From: Roseobacter sp. SK209-2-6
GTDB lineage: Bacteria; Pseudomonadota; Alphaproteobacteria; Rhodobacterales; Rhodobacteraceae
Direction: 5' to 3'
Assembly: GCF_000169455.1 (NCBI RefSeq)
Contig: NZ_AAYC01000003.1
Span: 248,001 to 312,000 of the forward strand
DNA length: 64,000 bases
This document shows positions 33,196 to 42,861 of this stretch, in pieces. Below the pieces are notes generated by a model, which saw only the letters and a list, made by a program, of their open reading frames with translations, did no database searches and was not told the origin of the DNA. Position numbers and translations under genes: made by a program. Positions within the stretch are counted from its first letter, which is position 1; each line of letters starts with the position of its first letter.

Positions 33196-35156
33196 CAGCT
33201 GCGCCCAAAGAGCCGTTCGATATCTGCGAGTTTCAGCTCCACATAGGTCGGCCGGCCATGGTTGCACTGGCCGGAGTGCGGCGTCGCCTCCATCTCCCGC
33301 AACAGCGCGTTCATTTCCTCACCGCGCATCCGGCGGCCCGAGCGGATCGAGCCATGGCAGGCGACCCGGCTGAGGATCGCCTCAAGCCGGGCCTGCACCA
33401 GCTGGCTTTCGCCCAGATCATCCAGCTCATCCAGAATGTCCCTCACCATGGCCCCTGCGTTCACCTCTCCCAGGAGTGCAGGGGTTTCACGCACGGCAAC
33501 AGCATTTCCGCCGAAAGCTTCCAGGGTGAGGCCGAATTTTTTCAGATCCTCCGCATGGGAAAGGAGGCGGGCGCAGTCACTTTCGCCCAGCTCGACGATT
33601 TCGGGGATCAGCAGCGCCTGGGCGGCGACCCCGTTTTCCGCCATCTGCGCCTTCAGCCTTTCATAGACCAGGCGTTCGTGAGCTGCATGCTGGTCGACGA
33701 TGACCATGCCATCGCGGGTCTGGGCGATGATGTAGTTTTCATGCACCTGGCCGCGCGCCGCACCCAAAGGCAGTTCTTCAGCACCGGGCGAGGAGGTCGT
33801 GGGCGCATCCGGCATCTGACCCGGTGCTTCTGCGGTCTCCTCCAGCACCCTGCCGCTATAGGCCGTGGCGAGCTCCGCAAAGCCCTGCGATGGCGGCGCA
33901 TCAGCACTCTGCGCCAGCGGCTGGCCGGGGGATTGCGCCGCATAGGAAGCATTGCGTGCGCCAAAAGAGGGCCGGTCCATCTGATAGACCCGTGGCGCGC
34001 CGCTCGCGGTGGGAGCTTCGGGACGCATGGCGCCAAGGGTGGCCCCCGCAACTGTGGTCGAGGCCCGGTGCCCCGCCTCTGCCAGGGCATGGCGCAGGGC
34101 CGAAACTATGAGGCCGCGTGCCACTCCAGGATCACGGAAACGCACCTCGGATTTGGCCGGGTGTACGTTCACATCGACCAGGGTCGGGTCGCAATCGATA
34201 AATAGCGCCGCCGCCGGGTGCCTGTCGCGGCTGAGGAAATCGAAATAGGCCGCCCGCAGCGCACCGGTTAGCATCTTGTCCTTCACCGGGCGCGAATTCA
34301 CAAAGAGGAACTGCGCCACTGCCGCACCGCGCGAATAGGTCGGCAGCGCCGCATAGCCAAAGAGCCGCACGCCCTCGCGCTCCGCATCGATCTTCAGCGC
34401 GTTTTCCGCAAACTCCCGCCCCAGCACCGAGGCCAGGCGCCCGTGCAGCGCATCAAAAAGATCCCCGCTCAGGGGATCGGCGCGGAAGGTGACGCGGCCT
34501 TCGCCACCGCCGGAGACATCACGCAGGGTAAAGCCAACCGAAGGCTCCGCCATGGCCAGGCGCTTGATCACATCGCCAATCGCCTGGGCCTCTGCCCTAT
34601 CGGTGCGCATGAACTTGAGGCGCGCGGGCGTCGCATAAAAGAGATCGCGCAGCTCCACCACCGTGCCCGCGCGCAGAGCGGCGGGTTTGACCGGATCCAT
34701 CCTGCCGCCAGAAACTTTGATCTGGGCCGCATCATGGCCCGCCGCGCGACTGGTGATGGTCAGCCGCCCCACGGCGCCGAGGCTGGGCAGTGCCTCACCG
34801 CGGAAACCGAAGGTATGGATATTCAACAGATCCGAACCGTCGATTTTGGAGGTGGCATGGCGCGAGAGGGCCAGAGGAAGGTCCTCAGCACTCATGCCGC
34901 AGCCATCATCGGTGACCCGGATCAGGGTCTTGCCGCCATCAGCAATCTCTACCGTGATACGATGTGCACCTGCATCAATGGCGTTTTCCACCAGTTCCTT
35001 GACCGCAGAAGCCGGGCGTTCCACCACCTCGCCAGCGGCGATACGGTTGATGGCGCTGTCATCCAGCTGACGGATCTGAGGACGGCTGCTGCCGCCGGTA
35101 TGGGAGGCTGGATTGGGGTCGCTATGGGGGGCTTTATAGGTGTCAGAGCTGCTCAT
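33195..35156 (-). CDS. mutL: DNA mismatch repair endonuclease MutL
   Basis: 653 residues. GHKL ATPase motifs: [30 protein letters not shown] and [20 protein letters not shown] variable linker occupies roughly residues 340-455. The C-terminal domain has [12 protein letters not shown], fitting the endonuclease motif DQHA-x2-E-x4-E, plus CNHGRPT near the end. So this MutL should nick DNA itself, as expected for a bacterium without MutH. It heads the coupled mutL-rmuC-cyclase unit. Confidence 0.95.
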   Translation of the reverse strand: MSSSDTYKAPHSDPNPASHTGGSSRPQIRQLDDSAINRIAAGEVVERPASAVKELVENAIDAGAHRITVEIADGGKTLIRVTDDGCGMSAEDLPLALSRHATSKIDGSDLLNIHTFGFRGEALPSLGAVGRLTITSRAAGHDAAQIKVSGGRMDPVKPAALRAGTVVELRDLFYATPARLKFMRTDRAEAQAIGDVIKRLAMAEPSVGFTLRDVSGGGEGRVTFRADPLSGDLFDALHGRLASVLGREFAENALKIDAEREGVRLFGYAALPTYSRGAAVAQFLFVNSRPVKDKMLTGALRAAYFDFLSRDRHPAAALFIDCDPTLVDVNVHPAKSEVRFRDPGVARGLIVSALRHALAEAGHRASTTVAGATLGAMRPEAPTASGAPRVYQMDRPSFGARNASYAAQSPGQPLAQSADAPPSQGFAELATAYSGRVLEETAEAPGQMPDAPTTSSPGAEELPLGAARGQVHENYIIAQTRDGMVIVDQHAAHERLVYERLKAQMAENGVAAQALLIPEIVELGESDCARLLSHAEDLKKFGLTLEAFGGNAVAVRETPALLGEVNAGAMVRDILDELDDLGESQLVQARLEAILSRVACHGSIRSGRRMRGEEMNALLREMEATPHSGQCNHGRPTYVELKLADIERLFGRS

Positions 35157-35250
35157 GCCCCCAAATCTAGCAGGTCACCTTGATTCTGCCATGGCAAATC
35201 GAACAAGAGGGGAACAAAGCTCCAGATGGCCCGCAGGATGTAATGTACAG

Positions 35251-35280
35251 AAAAACGCCGCCCCGAAGCAGGGGCGGCGG
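35251..35280 (-). terminator. Rho-independent terminator after sitABCD
   Basis: Stem CGCCGCCCC (35256-35264) pairs with GGGGCGGCG (35271-35279) around GAAGCA, and on the minus strand a run of five T follows (35255-35251). It lies 24 bases past the last sit gene. Confidence 0.85.
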
Positions 35281-35303
35281 GTCTTTTCCTCTTTAGAGAG
35301 CCC

Positions 35304-36233
35304 TCAGACTCCGGCGGGGGCTCCGGCGCGGCTGCGGCAGGGGCCAAAAACAGCCGCCAGGGCCAGGATCAGGCCGGATATAGTCGCGATCATCCCGGCC
35401 GCACTCACCGCATCCTGCTGGCCCAGCCAAAGCGGCCCGTAGCCCGCCAGCACATAGCCCACAACCGCTGCGATCACCGCAAAACCAACGCTCCAGCCGA
35501 TCTGCGCCTCCAGACGGTTGGTCATCATCCGCGCTGCCGCCGGCGGGCAGATGAACATCGCAATCACGATGATCGAGCCCACCGCATCAAAGGCAGCCAC
35601 CGCCGCCACCGCTGCGGTGATCACCAGGCCAAGCCCCAGCGCATTGGTGCGGATCCCCATGGTGCGTGCAAAGCCCTCATCAAAGGTCGAGATCTTCAGC
35701 GCCCGCCAGAAGACCGCGATAAAGAGGCAGACCCCAACCAGGGTCAGCGCCATGCGCGGCAGCTCCACCGGCAGGTTGCTGAGCGCTTCTGCGTCCAGGA
35801 GCGAGGACCAGCCGATGGCATCCAGCCAGATCAGGCTTTCCAGATTACCATAGAGCGCATGTTCTACATCGAGATGCACGGTGGAGGTATCGGTTTGCTC
35901 CAACAGCAGCACGCCGCCGGCAAACATGGTGGTGAAGACCACCCCCATGGCGGCGCCGGGCTCGATGCGGCCCAGGCGGCGGATGGCCTCGATGAGCACC
36001 ACCGCCACCACGGCAGCTCCGGCCGCGCCCAGCATCATCGGCCCCGCCGAAATCGCTCCCGAAATCAGGAAGGCAACAACGATGCCCGGCAGCACCACAT
36101 GGCTGATGGCATCGCCAATCAAGGCCTGTCGGCGCAGGAGCAGGAAATTCCCCGGCAGGGCACAGGCCACCGCCGCAAAGACACCAATCAGCAGGGGCGT
36201 CAGGGAAAGGGGGACAAATTCTTCGCCGCTCAT
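35304..36233 (-). CDS. sitD: Mn/Zn/Fe ABC transporter permease (SitD/MntD-like)
   Basis: 309 residues, ABC-3 family permease with eight to nine membrane helices (LTPLLIGVFAAVACALPGNFLLL at the start; GDAISHVVLPGIVVAF; GSIIVIAMFICPPAAARM near residue 225). The conserved DAISHVVLPG and GSIIVIAMFICPPA motifs line the family pore. It overlaps the second permease gene by four bases and is the last gene of a four-gene operon ending at a terminator. Confidence 0.9.
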   Translation of the reverse strand: MSGEEFVPLSLTPLLIGVFAAVACALPGNFLLLRRQALIGDAISHVVLPGIVVAFLISGAISAGPMMLGAAGAAVVAVVLIEAIRRLGRIEPGAAMGVVFTTMFAGGVLLLEQTDTSTVHLDVEHALYGNLESLIWLDAIGWSSLLDAEALSNLPVELPRMALTLVGVCLFIAVFWRALKISTFDEGFARTMGIRTNALGLGLVITAAVAAVAAFDAVGSIIVIAMFICPPAAARMMTNRLEAQIGWSVGFAVIAAVVGYVLAGYGPLWLGQQDAVSAAGMIATISGLILALAAVFGPCRSRAGAPAGV

Positions 36234-37435
36234 GCCGGCACCTCCTGAGGTCCGCCAATGCGGCGGTCGATCTCTGCTATCTGATCCTGGGTCAGCACCG
36301 TTTCGATGTCACGCAGCCCATCGTAAAGCGCTGCTGTGGCCTCATGCGCCATATCGCTGCGCACCACCTCCCAGCGGCGCTCATCCCGCAATGCCTTGGC
36401 GGCGCGGGCGCGGCCCCTTTCAGTTGCCACCCCGTCGGCGCGCACGAGGCCCGCCCGCCGCAGCAGCCGCAGGGTCAGGGCCTCATAGATGGCCTGCCCC
36501 TGGGCCAGAGCCAAAAGGCCCTGGCGCAGGTGCACCCGGCGCTGGAAACGCATGTGGCGCAAAAAAGCCGCCAGCACGCCGCGGTTCGGAGCAAAGAACA
36601 GAGAGAGCGCAAAAAAGACAAAGCTCATCAGCACTATGATCGGCCCGGTGGGCAAGTTGGGGGCGGAGGCCGAGACCGCAGCACCGCTATAGGCGGCAAG
36701 CCCGCCAAAGAGACCGGCCAAGAGCACCACGTGCTCGGATCGTTCTGTCCAGAAGCGGGCGGTGACCGGCGGGATGATCAGCAGTGCGACGATCAGAATG
36801 AGGCCAACGATCTTGAGGCCCACAACTGTGACCGCCATGACCAGACCCATCATCAGCATATCGATCTTGCTGACCGGCAGCCCGCGGGCCGCTGAGTATT
36901 CGGGGTCAAAAGCCACCAAGGTCATTGGGCGGCGGGTCAGCAGCACCAGGAACAGGGTCGCCGCGCCGCCAAGGGCAATCACCAGCGCATCGCTGTAGAG
37001 CATGCCTGCAGTGGAGCCGAGGAGGAAGCCCTCCAGCCCGGCCTGACGGCCAATGCCCAGGGTTTGAATGACCGTCAGCAGCACCACACCGAAACCGAAG
37101 AAGACCGAGAGCACCGCGCCGATTGCGGCGTCTTCCGCCAGGCGGGTATTGCGTGTCAGCCAGTTCATGCACCAAAGCCCAGCGCCCGCTGAAACCGCAG
37201 AGCCCAGGAGGAGCCCGGCCAGATTGCGCCCGTCGCCGCCCAGTGCCGCCATCAGCAAGAAAGCAATGCAGACGCCCGGCAGGGTCGCATGGCTCACCGC
37301 ATCGGAAACCAGCGCGCGTTTGCGCAGGAACAGAAAGGTGCCGGTAATGCCGGCGGCCGTGCCCAGAAGGGCAGCGCCAATGGCGACCAGGGTGGCGTTA
37401 TACCCCAGCTGGAGAAGGAGCGCGTCCAACAGCAT
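36230..37435 (-). CDS. sitC: Mn/Zn/Fe ABC transporter permease with C-terminal regulatory-like domain
   Basis: 401 residues from the ATG at 37435 (MLLDALLLQLGYNATLVAIG). The first 285 residues are an ABC-3 permease (SDAVSHATLPGVCIAF; IVGLILIVALLIIPPVTARF). The last ~110 residues are soluble and helical (QGQAIYEALTLRLLRRAGLVRADGVATERGRARAAKAL...), like the winged-helix and iron-dependent-repressor-type extension found in TroC/MtsC-type permeases. This tail may sense metal or regulate the channel. It overlaps sitD and follows sitB by 16 bases. Confidence 0.88.
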   Translation of the reverse strand: MLLDALLLQLGYNATLVAIGAALLGTAAGITGTFLFLRKRALVSDAVSHATLPGVCIAFLLMAALGGDGRNLAGLLLGSAVSAGAGLWCMNWLTRNTRLAEDAAIGAVLSVFFGFGVVLLTVIQTLGIGRQAGLEGFLLGSTAGMLYSDALVIALGGAATLFLVLLTRRPMTLVAFDPEYSAARGLPVSKIDMLMMGLVMAVTVVGLKIVGLILIVALLIIPPVTARFWTERSEHVVLLAGLFGGLAAYSGAAVSASAPNLPTGPIIVLMSFVFFALSLFFAPNRGVLAAFLRHMRFQRRVHLRQGLLALAQGQAIYEALTLRLLRRAGLVRADGVATERGRARAAKALRDERRWEVVRSDMAHEATAALYDGLRDIETVLTQDQIAEIDRRIGGPQEVPA

Positions 37436-37451
37436 TGTCTCGCGTCCTTTC

Positions 37452-38267
37452 TCAGGCTTTATGTGCCAGCTGCGACACCTGGGTGGTGGCCAGACGCCCG
37501 CCATAGGCCGCTTGCAGCGTCGCCTCGGTAAAGGCCTCGGCCACCGGGCCTTCGGCCACGCGGCGGGTATTGATCAGGAAGACATTGTCGAAATACTCGG
37601 CCACCGTCGCCAGATCGTGATGCACCACGACCACGGTCTTGCCCGCTGCGCGCAGCGATTTCAGCACCGAGATGATCGCCTTTTCCGTTGCTGCATCAAC
37701 GCCCGCAAAGGGCTCGTCCAGAAGGTAGAGGTCCGCCCCCTGCGCCAGGGCCCGGGCCAGAAAGACCCGCTGCTGCTGGCCGCCAGAGAGCTGGCCGATC
37801 TGACGCTCTGCAAAATCGGCCATGCCAACACGTTCGAGGCACTCCTGCGCGCGGGCCTTGTGTTCGCCCCTGATGCGGGAAAGCAGGCCCAGCTCGCGGT
37901 AGAGGCCCATCAGCACCACATCAATGACGCGGGTGGGGAAATCCCAATCGACGCTGGCGCGCTGCGGCACATAGGCGATGCGGGCGCGCTGCTCCTCAAG
38001 GGGCCGGCCAAAGACCTGCACCCGGCCAGAAACTGGCGGCACGATGCCAAGGGCGGCTTTGAGCATGGTGGACTTGCCAGCCCCGTTGGGGCCGATGATT
38101 GCGGTCATCTGACCGGGCTGCACGGTCATGTCGACCGAAAAGACCGCGGGTTTTTCCCCGTAGGTGACCGTCAGACCGCGGATCGAAAGCGGGCTTTTGG
38201 AGAGATCCTGCTCCCGCTCTTGTCCGTCCGGGCGCTGGCCTTCGATGCTGGCAAGTTCCACTGTCAT
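37452..38267 (-). CDS. sitB: Mn/Zn/Fe ABC transporter ATPase
   Basis: 271 residues from the ATG at 38267 (MTVELASIEGQRPDG); the longer frame runs through sitA. Walker A is GPNGAGKSTMLKA, Q-loop YVPQRASVDWDFP (the metal-transporter subfamily hallmark), signature LSGGQQQRVFLARAL, Walker B LYLLDEPFAGVD and H-loop VVVHHDL. It lies between the binding protein and the two permeases. Confidence 0.92.
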   Translation of the reverse strand: MTVELASIEGQRPDGQEREQDLSKSPLSIRGLTVTYGEKPAVFSVDMTVQPGQMTAIIGPNGAGKSTMLKAALGIVPPVSGRVQVFGRPLEEQRARIAYVPQRASVDWDFPTRVIDVVLMGLYRELGLLSRIRGEHKARAQECLERVGMADFAERQIGQLSGGQQQRVFLARALAQGADLYLLDEPFAGVDAATEKAIISVLKSLRAAGKTVVVVHHDLATVAEYFDNVFLINTRRVAEGPVAEAFTEATLQAAYGGRLATTQVSQLAHKA

Positions 38268-38271
38268 GATC

Positions 38272-39225
38272 TTAGAGCCCCGCCGAGAGTTTGCCGTCCA
38301 TGCCGCGCTCGGGCACTTCCGCGCCCAGGGCACCGCCGATGGTGGTGAAGTTGTGGTCCAGCATGCCCACGTAGGTGCCCTCATAGGTGCCGTCCGCCCC
38401 CATGGCATCGGAGAACAGCTCACCGCCGATGGTGACCTCATGGCCCTGGGCCGCAGCTCCTTCGATCAGGGCGCGAACAGAACGGTCAGAGACCGAGCTT
38501 TCTACGAAGACGGCGGTGATGCCGCGCTCGACCAGCAGGTCCACCAGGGTGCCGATACGGTTAAGGCCAGCCTCGGATTGGGTGGAGATGCCCTGGATGC
38601 CCAGAACGTCAAAATTATAGTCACGGCCAAAGTAGCCGAATGCATCATGAGCAGAGACCAAGGCGCGGTTGCTTTCGGGCACGCGGGCCAGCATTTCCGA
38701 ACCATAGGCGATCAGACGGTCGAGGTCTTTCAGATGCGCCGCAGCATTGGCGGCGAATTCATCTGCGGCCTCAGGACGCGCCTCTGTCAGGGCTTTTTGC
38801 ACCTCGCCCACCACCAGTTTCCACAGCGCAGGCGTCATCCAGACATGCGGGTCGAATTTGTCGGCATAATCATCATGCCCGCGCAACACATCCTTGGGCA
38901 GGCCCTCGGCCACTGCCACCACGGTGCGCTTACGCTCCAGATCATGGAAGAACTCTTCCATCTGCGCCTCAAGATAGAGGCCATGCCACAGCACCAGGTC
39001 GGCGCGGGTCATCGCCACGATGTCGGAGCGGGTCTGGCGGTAGGCATGCGGGTCCACGCCCGGCCCCATCAGGGCCTTCACATCAACCTCATCGCCACCC
39101 ACCTGGCGCGCGGCATCTGCAATCATGCCAGTGGTCGCCACCACTTTGAGAGGGGCCTCGGCCCAGGCCTGGCTTGCCGCCAGAACAGCAGCAGCCGCCG
39201 CCAGAAAGAGATTCTTGAACCGCAT
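38272..39225 (-). CDS. sitA: Mn/Zn/Fe ABC transporter substrate-binding protein
   Basis: About 317 residues from the ATG at 39225 (MRFKNLFLAAAAAVLAASQ), which gives a clean Sec signal ending AWAEAP. Metal ligands of the cluster 9 family are visible: His in GVDPHAYRQ, His in FDPHVWMTP, Glu/His in the SAHDAFGYFG segment and Asp in a late segment. The His-rich loop of ZnuA is absent, which favours Mn or Fe over Zn. It is the first gene of the operon, just after two Fur-family-type palindromes. Confidence 0.88.
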   Translation of the reverse strand: MRFKNLFLAAAAAVLAASQAWAEAPLKVVATTGMIADAARQVGGDEVDVKALMGPGVDPHAYRQTRSDIVAMTRADLVLWHGLYLEAQMEEFFHDLERKRTVVAVAEGLPKDVLRGHDDYADKFDPHVWMTPALWKLVVGEVQKALTEARPEAADEFAANAAAHLKDLDRLIAYGSEMLARVPESNRALVSAHDAFGYFGRDYNFDVLGIQGISTQSEAGLNRIGTLVDLLVERGITAVFVESSVSDRSVRALIEGAAAQGHEVTIGGELFSDAMGADGTYEGTYVGMLDHNFTTIGGALGAEVPERGMDGKLSAGL

Positions 39226-39263
39226 GGGATGCAGCCTCCGTAAATTCAAACCTGCTGTCTATA

Positions 39264-39309
39264 TGAGAATGATTCTCAATACTGTCAATGAAAATGCGAA
39301 TTATTCGCA
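39264..39309 (-). promoter_or_regulatory. Two Fur-family (Mur/Fur-type) operators upstream of sitA
   Basis: TGAGAATGATTCTCA (39264-39278) and TGCGAATTATTCGCA (39295-39309) are both perfect 7-1-7 palindromes, 31 bases centre to centre, about three helical turns. Their form is that of Fur/Mur sites, and sitABCD is a known Mur target in roseobacter relatives. Position just before sitA fits metal-dependent repression. Confidence 0.8.
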
Positions 39310-39426
39310 ACAAAGAGCATATTATTTGTCCAAAAGGTCAAATTTCCCCCGAATTTGGCCCGGGATTTCTTGCCAAGATGCCGCACCCGTGCGACTTTCG
39401 CGCAGAACTCTGTTGAGGACCCCGGA

Positions 39427-40416
39427 ATGGAAAGCCAAACCATGGAACACCGCGCCACCGAGGCGCATGGCGATGAGCCGCGCAACCCAGGCATGCCGCT
39501 GGACCTGGACTGGGTCGCCGCCGTGCAGGCCAATACTTCAGCGATCGAGCGTCGCTGCGGCACGCTGCCCGGACGGCGCAGCGTCAAAAAGGACAACCAG
39601 GCAGCCTGGCTGCTGAAGGCCATCACCTGCATGGACCTGACCACCCTGTCAGGCGATGACACCGAGCCCCGCGTCCGCCGCCTCTGCGCCAAGGCACGCC
39701 AGCCAGTGCGACCAGAGATGCTGAAAGCACTCGGCATGGAGGGCATCACCACCGGTGCGGTCTGCGTCTATCACGATATGATCCCAGCCGCTGTCGAAGC
39801 CCTGAAAGGCACCAATATTCCAGTCGCTGCGGTTTCCACCGGCTTCCCGGCGGGACTGTCGCCCTTCCACCTGCGAGTGGCGGAGATCGAAGAGAGCGTC
39901 AGAGCCGGCGCCACCGAGATCGACATCGTGATCTCGCGCCGCCATGTACTCTCTGGCAATTGGCAGGCGCTCTATGACGAGATGCGGGCCTTTCGTCAGG
40001 CCTGCGGCGAAGCCCATGTAAAAGCCATTCTCGCCACCGGCGAGCTGGGCTCTTTGCGCAATGTGGCGCGTGCCTCGCTGGTCTGCATGATGGCGGGCGC
40101 CGATTTCATCAAGACCTCCACCGGCAAGGAGAGCGTCAACGCCACCCTGCCCGTCTCTCTGGTGATGATCCGCGCCATCCGCGACTATTATGAGCGCACT
40201 GGTTTCCGCGTCGGCTACAAGCCAGCGGGCGGTATTTCCAAGGCCAAGGATTCGCTGGTTTATCTGGCTCTGATCAAAGAAGAGTTGGGGGACCGCTGGC
40301 TGCAGCCGGATCTGTTCCGCTTTGGTGCCTCCTCGCTCTTGGGCGATATCGAGCGCCAGCTGGAGCACCACATCACCGGCGCCTATTCCGCCGGTCACCG
40401 TCACGCCATGGGCTAA
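39427..40416 (+). CDS. deoC: Deoxyribose-phosphate aldolase
   Basis: 329 residues from the ATG at 39427, with GAGGA nine bases upstream. The Schiff-base Lys is in DFIKTSTGKESVNATLP and the second active-site Lys in GYKPAGGISKAKD. The N-terminal 70 residues are longer than in E. coli DeoC, as in animal-type DERA. It splits deoxyribose 5-phosphate to glyceraldehyde 3-phosphate and acetaldehyde. The ALDH gene 78 bases downstream may remove the acetaldehyde. Confidence 0.92.
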   Translation: MESQTMEHRATEAHGDEPRNPGMPLDLDWVAAVQANTSAIERRCGTLPGRRSVKKDNQAAWLLKAITCMDLTTLSGDDTEPRVRRLCAKARQPVRPEMLKALGMEGITTGAVCVYHDMIPAAVEALKGTNIPVAAVSTGFPAGLSPFHLRVAEIEESVRAGATEIDIVISRRHVLSGNWQALYDEMRAFRQACGEAHVKAILATGELGSLRNVARASLVCMMAGADFIKTSTGKESVNATLPVSLVMIRAIRDYYERTGFRVGYKPAGGISKAKDSLVYLALIKEELGDRWLQPDLFRFGASSLLGDIERQLEHHITGAYSAGHRHAMG

Positions 40417-40494
40417 CCCGCGCCTCGAGATCTCCTGCCTCAGGATGATCTCGGCGTTTTGGGGCAATTGGCGCCCCGTGAAAGGACACAGATT

Positions 40495-42837
40495 ATGACC
40501 GTCAAAGAGAAGTTCGAATCCATGGACTATGGCCCCGCACCCGAAAGCGCTGCCGAGGCACTGGCTTGGTTGGTCGACCAGGGCGACCGCTTTGGCCATT
40601 ACATCAATGGCGAATTCACCACGCCCGGCGATGGCTTTGAAAGCCGCAACCCTGCCACCGGCGAAGTGTTGGCAACCCTCAGCCAGGCCACACAGGCAGA
40701 TGTGGAAAGCGCGGTAAAGGCCGCCCGTTCTGCACAGCCCAAATGGGAAAAACTGGGGGGCCCTGGCCGCGCAAAGTACCTCTATGCGCTGGCGCGGCTT
40801 TTGCAGAAGCACTCTCGCCTTTTTGCGGTGCTGGAGACCCTGGATAACGGCAAACCAATCCGCGAGACACGTGATATCGACGTGCCACTTGCGCAGCGCC
40901 ACTTCTACTATCACGCCGGCATGGCCCAGCTGATGGAAAGTGAACTGCCCGATGCAGAGGCCCTGGGCGTTTGCGGTCAGATCATTCCCTGGAACTTCCC
41001 GCTTTTGATGCTGGCCTGGAAAGTGGCACCCGCCATTGCCATGGGCAACACGGTAGTGCTGAAACCCGCGGAATATACCTCGCTCACCGCTCTCCTCTTT
41101 GCGGATATCTGCCGCCAGGCCGGCCTACCCAAGGGTGTCGTCAATATCGTCACCGGCGATGGCTCTGTGGGTGAGCTGATCGTCAATGCAGAGGTCGACA
41201 AGATCGCCTTTACCGGCTCCACCGCCGTGGGCCGCAAGATCCGCGAAGCCACCGCTGGTACCGGCAAGGCACTGACATTGGAGCTGGGCGGAAAGTCCCC
41301 CTACATCGTCTTTGATGACGCAGATATCGACAGCGCTGTCGAAGGGCTGGTGGATGCGATCTGGTTCAATCAGGGTCAGGTTTGCTGTGCCGGCTCGCGC
41401 CTTTTGGTGCAGGAGGGCATTGCCCCGCGTTTCTACAAGAAGCTGAAGGCCCGCATGGACAAGCTGCGGCTGGGCCATCCGCTGGACAAATCCATCGATA
41501 TTGGTGCCCTTGTTGATCCGGTACAGTTGGATACGGTTGCAGGCATGGTCAAAGCCAATACCGCCGGTGAGACCTATCAGCCGGAGATGCGCCTACCGCA
41601 TCAGGGCTGCTATTTCCCTCCGACCTTGATCGAAGGCCTCTCTCCTGCTGATACGCTGATGCAGGAAGAGATCTTTGGCCCGGTCCTGGTCTCCTGCACC
41701 TTCCGCACCCCGGCAGAGGCAGTGGAACTGGCCAATAACACCCGTTACGGCCTTGCTGCCTCGGTCTGGAGCGAGAATATCAATCTGGCCCTGGATATTG
41801 CGCCGCAACTGGCAGCGGGGGTCATCTGGATCAATGGCACCAATATGTTTGATGCCGCCGCCGGGTTTGGTGGGGTTCGTGAAAGCGGCTTTGGACGCGA
41901 AGGTGGCTGGGAGGGGCTTTCGGCCTATACCCGTGAAAAAACCAAGGGCAAAGCGCGCAGCAAAGTTGCGGCCTTTGAAGGCAAACCCGGCAGCGCGCCT
42001 GTGGATGTGATAGACCGCACCGCAAAAATGTATATCGGTGGCAAGCAAGCCCGCCCCGATAGCGGATATTCAAAATCCGTCTATGGCCCAAAGGGCGATC
42101 TTCTGGGTCAGGTTGGTCTGGCCAATCGCAAGGATGTGCGCAACGCGGTTGAGGCCGCAGCGGGCGCCAAGGGCTGGTCCAAGACAACCGGGCACCTGCG
42201 CGCACAGATCCTCTATTACATCGGTGAGAACCTCTCTGCCCGGGCGGCGGAGTTTGCCCATCGCATCGATGCCATGACTGGCAAGAAGAGCGGCGCCAAG
42301 GAGGTTGAGGCCTCGATCCAGCGGCTCTTCACCGCCGCTGCCTGGGCCGACAAATATGATGGTCAGGCCCATGGGGTGCCAATGCGGGCGGTGGCACTGG
42401 CGATGAAAGAACCGGTTGGCGTCATCGGTGCGCTCTGCGCGGATGATGCGCCGCTCTTGGGGTTGGTCTCGGTCCTGGCGCCTGCCATTGCCATGGGCAA
42501 TCGCATGGTCATGCTCGCGTCAGAACCCTTCCCATTGGTAGCAACCGATTTCTACCAGGTGTTGGAGACCTCGGATCTGCCAGGCGGGGTGGTGAACATC
42601 CTCACTGGTTCTGCGGATGAAATCGCAGGCCCCTTGGCCTCACATATGAATGTGGATGCGGTCTGGAGCTTCTCCTCCTCTGATGTGGCTGAAACGGTGG
42701 AGCTTGCCTCTGCAAGCAACCTCAAGCGCAGCTGGGTGGCTAACGCCACGTCGCCTGACTGGTCTGTCGATCACAGCCGGAAATTCCTGTTAGAAAGTAC
42801 GGAAGTCAAAAACATCTGGGTGCCCTACGGGGAATAG
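40495..42837 (+). CDS. Double-domain aldehyde dehydrogenase, ALDH16 type
   Basis: 780 residues from the ATG at 40495 preceded by AAAGGA. Residues 1-490 are a complete ALDH: ELGGKSPYIVFDDAD with the catalytic Glu, NQGQVCCAGSRLLVQEG with the catalytic Cys and EEIFGPVLVS. Residues 510-780 form a second ALDH-like domain (GLANRKDVRNAVEAAAGAKG, EPVGVIGALCADDAPLLGL, GVVNILTGSADEIAGPLA) that lacks the Glu and Cys motifs. This is the ALDH16 pattern known from Loktanella, a roseobacter relative. Unlike human ALDH16A1 it keeps the Cys, so it should be active. Acetaldehyde from DeoC is a plausible substrate. Confidence 0.85.
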   Translation: MTVKEKFESMDYGPAPESAAEALAWLVDQGDRFGHYINGEFTTPGDGFESRNPATGEVLATLSQATQADVESAVKAARSAQPKWEKLGGPGRAKYLYALARLLQKHSRLFAVLETLDNGKPIRETRDIDVPLAQRHFYYHAGMAQLMESELPDAEALGVCGQIIPWNFPLLMLAWKVAPAIAMGNTVVLKPAEYTSLTALLFADICRQAGLPKGVVNIVTGDGSVGELIVNAEVDKIAFTGSTAVGRKIREATAGTGKALTLELGGKSPYIVFDDADIDSAVEGLVDAIWFNQGQVCCAGSRLLVQEGIAPRFYKKLKARMDKLRLGHPLDKSIDIGALVDPVQLDTVAGMVKANTAGETYQPEMRLPHQGCYFPPTLIEGLSPADTLMQEEIFGPVLVSCTFRTPAEAVELANNTRYGLAASVWSENINLALDIAPQLAAGVIWINGTNMFDAAAGFGGVRESGFGREGGWEGLSAYTREKTKGKARSKVAAFEGKPGSAPVDVIDRTAKMYIGGKQARPDSGYSKSVYGPKGDLLGQVGLANRKDVRNAVEAAAGAKGWSKTTGHLRAQILYYIGENLSARAAEFAHRIDAMTGKKSGAKEVEASIQRLFTAAAWADKYDGQAHGVPMRAVALAMKEPVGVIGALCADDAPLLGLVSVLAPAIAMGNRMVMLASEPFPLVATDFYQVLETSDLPGGVVNILTGSADEIAGPLASHMNVDAVWSFSSSDVAETVELASASNLKRSWVANATSPDWSVDHSRKFLLESTEVKNIWVPYGE

Positions 42838-42861
42838 CCCAAGGCAAACAGGAGCACTGCC

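Noticed and set aside
39649-40914. 421-codon open frame on the minus strand
   Set aside because: Antisense to deoC and the start of the ALDH gene; no domain seen.
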